Source: UBA8337 sp049889915
GTDB lineage: Bacteria > Pseudomonadota > Alphaproteobacteria > RS24
DNA length: 9,302 bases
Direction: 5' to 3'
NCBI GenBank assembly: GCA_049889915.1
Contig: JBMHCM010000018.1
Span: 1 to 9,302, forward strand
The notes under the pieces: generated by a model
What the model saw: only the letters and a program-made list of their open reading frames with translations
What the model was told of the DNA's origin: nothing
Databases searched by the model: none
In this document: positions 7,502 to 9,302 of the stretch, one piece after another
Position numbering within the stretch: position 1 is the first letter of the stretch
Layout of the letters: each line of letters begins with the position of its first letter
Made by a program: the position numbers and the translations under genes

Positions 7502-8691
7502 CGGTCAACCTCCCCGAACACAATATCCAAAGACCCCAAAATGGCCGACACATCGGCCAGCATGTGGTCGCGGCTGAGATAATCCAGCGCATGCAAATGA
7601 GCAAAGCCCGGTGCGCGAATTTTACAGCGATACGGCTTGTTGGAACCGTCTGACACCAGATAGACGCCAAACTCGCCTTTCGGTGCTTCAACGGCGGCAT
7701 ACACGTCACCTTCCGGCACGTGATAGCCTTCCGTGTAAAGCTTGAAGTGATGAATCAACGCTTCCATAGACTGTTTCATCTCAGCCCGTTTCGGCGGAAT
7801 GATTTTACCGTCTGTCGAACTGACCGGGCCGCTCGGCATATTGGCCAAGCACTGTTTCATAATCCGAACCGACTGGCGCATCTCTTCCATGCGGCACAGA
7901 TAACGGTCATAGCAATCGCCGTTTTTACCAAGCGGCACATCAAAAGCCAGCTTGCTGTAAACTTCATAAGGCTGGGCGCGGCGCAAATCCCACGGCAGAC
8001 CGGAGCCACGCGCCATCACACCGCTCATGCCCCAATTCATTACGTCTTCTTGGCTGACAATGCCGACATCGACATTGCGTTGCTTAAAGATACGGCTATC
8101 GGTCAACAGGCCTTCAATATCGTTCAGCACTTTCAGAAACGGGTCGCAAAACGCCTCAATATCGTTCAACAAGGCTTGCGGCAAATCCTGATGCACACCG
8201 CCGGGGCGGAAGTAATTGGCATGCAAACGCGCACCACAGGCACGTTCGTAGAAAATCATCAGCTTTTCACGCTCTTCAAAGCCCCATGTAATCGGCGTCA
8301 AGGCGCCAACGTCGAGAGCTTGCGTGCAGACATTCATCAAATGGTTGAGAATGCGGCCAATCTCGCAATACAGCACACGGATATATTGCGCCCGTGCCGG
8401 CACCTCAATGCCCAGCATGCGCTCAACAGCCATTGAAAAAGCATGCTCTTGGTTCATCGGCGACACATAGTCGAGACGATCGAAATACGGCACGCTTTGC
8501 AAATAGGTTTTGTGCTCAATCAGCTTTTCAGTGCCGCGATGCAACAGGCCGATATGCGGGTCGATGCGGTCAACCCGCTCGCCATCCAAATCCATTACCA
8601 AGCGCAACACACCATGCGCGGCCGGATGCTGCGGGCCAAAGTTAATGGTAAACTTGCGTTCTTCCTGCTCTTGCTCGGTTGCTAGAGACAT
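7498..8691 (-). CDS. nuoD: NADH-quinone oxidoreductase subunit D (49 kDa subunit)
   Basis: This 397-residue connecting-module subunit (NDUFS2 homologue) is related to the large subunit of [NiFe] hydrogenases and forms the quinone-head pocket with NuoB near cluster N2. GPQHPAAHGVLR contains His22 and His26; His26 corresponds to the quinone-binding histidine (His38 in Thermus). Tyr75 in DRLDYVSPMNQEHAF corresponds to the second quinone ligand (Tyr87 in Thermus). Hydrogenase active-site cysteine pairs are absent, as expected. The C-terminus SLDIVFGEVDR is the highly conserved family ending. The ATG at 8691 directly abuts the nuoC stop (TAAATG), with AGGAGGG just upstream. The stop TGA overlaps the nuoE start. 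It is not fused to NuoC, unlike the E. coli NuoCD protein. The length is typical of an unfused NuoD. Confidence 0.99.
   Translation of the reverse strand: MSLATEQEQEERKFTINFGPQHPAAHGVLRLVMDLDGERVDRIDPHIGLLHRGTEKLIEHKTYLQSVPYFDRLDYVSPMNQEHAFSMAVERMLGIEVPARAQYIRVLYCEIGRILNHLMNVCTQALDVGALTPITWGFEEREKLMIFYERACGARLHANYFRPGGVHQDLPQALLNDIEAFCDPFLKVLNDIEGLLTDSRIFKQRNVDVGIVSQEDVMNWGMSGVMARGSGLPWDLRRAQPYEVYSKLAFDVPLGKNGDCYDRYLCRMEEMRQSVRIMKQCLANMPSGPVSSTDGKIIPPKRAEMKQSMEALIHHFKLYTEGYHVPEGDVYAAVEAPKGEFGVYLVSDGSNKPYRCKIRAPGFAHLHALDYLSRDHMLADVSAILGSLDIVFGEVDR
7509..7515 (-). promoter_or_regulatory. Ribosome binding site of nuoE
   Basis: GGGGAGG on the minus strand lies 7 bases before the nuoE ATG at 7501, within the last codons of nuoD. 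With the ATGA stop/start overlap it supports efficient initiation of nuoE at this codon. Confidence 0.75.
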
Positions 8692-9302
8692 TTAACCCTC
8701 CTGCCCTTCAACAGAGGCCTTCTCGTCGCCCGGCAACAAACCGGAGGCGCGAGCCCCTTCCCATGGGCTTTCAAAATCAAAATCACGGAATTCCTGCACC
8801 AGAGACACCGGCTCTTGCACAACTTTCTTGGCGTCATCATCGTAACGCACTTCAACATGGCCTGAGAGCGGGAAATCCTTGCGCAGCGGATAACCTTCAA
8901 AACCATAATCGGTCAGCAGACGGCGCAAATCAGGATGGCCGGAAAACAAAATGCCATACATGTCGAACGCTTCGCGCTCATACCAATTGGCAACATCAAA
9001 CAATCCGGTCACACTCGGCACTTGGGTTTCTTCACCGGCCTGAACCTTGACGCGAACGCGGCAATTCTTGGTCATCGATAGCAAGTGGTAAACCACGTCG
9101 AAGCGCAGAGCACGCTGCGGATAATCGGCACCGCACAGGTCAATCAACTGGGTGAAATTGCATTCTGGGTCATCGCGCAGGAACTTCAGAACCGCCTCGA
9201 TATGGCCCGGATTGGCTTCCAGCGTCAGTTCACCAAAACGTTCATAATGACCGGCCAGCTTTTCGCCAAGCCCGGCCTGAATATGGGTGATGAGTTCAGC
9301 GA
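8692..9302 (-). CDS. nuoC: NADH-quinone oxidoreductase subunit C (partial, 5' end outside window)
   Basis: This is the 30 kDa connecting-module subunit (NDUFS3 homologue), which braces NuoD and NuoI and carries no cofactor. The frame is open from the right edge to the TAA at 8692-8694, giving 202 complete codons. The family is usually about 200-215 residues, so probably only the first few codons are missing. The signature ANWYEREAFDMYGILF followed by GHPDLRRLLTDYGFEGYPLR and RKDFPLSG (about residues 105-146 of the visible part) is diagnostic. The acidic C-terminal tail (LLPGDEKASVEGQEG) is normal. Gene calling limited to start codons inside the window would begin at a TTG at 9147, but that codon encodes a leucine in the middle of conserved protein (FTQLIDLCGADYP), so the true start lies to the right. 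The stop abuts the nuoD ATG. Confidence 0.97.
   Translation of the reverse strand, partial: AELITHIQAGLGEKLAGHYERFGELTLEANPGHIEAVLKFLRDDPECNFTQLIDLCGADYPQRALRFDVVYHLLSMTKNCRVRVKVQAGEETQVPSVTGLFDVANWYEREAFDMYGILFSGHPDLRRLLTDYGFEGYPLRKDFPLSGHVEVRYDDDAKKVVQEPVSLVQEFRDFDFESPWEGARASGLLPGDEKASVEGQEG
8696..8702 (-). promoter_or_regulatory. Ribosome binding site of nuoD
   Basis: AGGAGGG on the minus strand is the closest match to a consensus Shine-Dalgarno in the window, 4 bases before the nuoD ATG at 8691 and within the last codons of nuoC. It marks the ATG at 8691 as the start. Confidence 0.8.

Noticed and set aside
7720..8436. A 238-codon open frame on the plus strand opposite nuoD.
   Set aside because: It lies wholly antisense to the highly conserved nuoD and resembles no protein family I know. 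Its composition (many His, Arg, Gln) is what mirrored coding sequence tends to give. It is a shadow of nuoD.
8692..9147. A shortened nuoC starting at a TTG codon at 9147.
   Set aside because: The frame continues upstream to the window edge with convincing NuoC sequence, so the TTG is an internal leucine codon and the apparent start arises only from the window edge.
1..9302. Possible hidden defence system, mobile element, CRISPR array or RNA gene.
   Set aside because: I looked for direct and inverted repeats, spacer-like arrays, transposase motifs and tRNA-like stretches and saw none. Essentially all bases are accounted for by ten conserved nuo genes on one strand.

Overview
The window is an internal slice of a respiratory complex I (proton-translocating NADH:quinone oxidoreductase, NDH-1) operon, read entirely from the minus strand. 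From right to left it holds nuoC (lacking only its first few codons), nuoD, nuoE, nuoF, nuoG, nuoH, nuoI, nuoJ, nuoK and the first 376 codons of nuoL. nuoA and nuoB should lie just beyond the right edge, and the rest of nuoL, then nuoM and nuoN, beyond the left edge. No RNA gene, mobile element, CRISPR array, promoter or terminator was found. The longest gap between genes is 10 bases, so there is no room for a regulatory region.

The proteins point to an alphaproteobacterium close to the mitochondrial type of complex I. NuoC and NuoD are separate proteins. NuoG lacks the extra cysteine set that binds cluster N7 in Escherichia and Thermus. NuoE has a C-terminal tail resembling that of mitochondrial NDUFV2. 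NuoJ ends in a hydrophilic tail that I recall from other alphaproteobacteria. Base composition looks only moderately G+C-rich by eye. I cannot place it below class level with confidence; a marine lineage such as the Hyphomonadaceae/Maricaulales is a guess.

Layout by module. Positions 6902-7501 (nuoE), 5616-6902 (nuoF) and 3565-5616 (nuoG) form the NADH-dehydrogenase module: FMN, the NADH site and clusters N1a, N3, N1b, N4 and N5. Positions 8692-9302 (nuoC), 7498-8691 (nuoD) and 2060-2551 (nuoI) belong to the quinone-reducing connecting module, with N6a and N6b in NuoI and the quinone-head pocket in NuoD. Positions 2562-3572 (nuoH), 1448-2053 (nuoJ), 1133-1438 (nuoK) and 1-1129 (nuoL) encode membrane-arm subunits for the quinone tunnel and proton translocation.

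Every junction is tight: 4-base ATGA (D/E), 1-base TAATG (E/F and F/G), an 8-base overlap (G/H), direct abutment (C/D), and gaps of 10, 6, 9 and 3 bases (H/I, I/J, J/K, K/L). This implies one polycistronic message with translational coupling. All genes look intact, with every expected cluster ligand and key membrane residue that I checked present. I saw no sign of a previously undescribed system; this is a well-conserved core metabolic operon.
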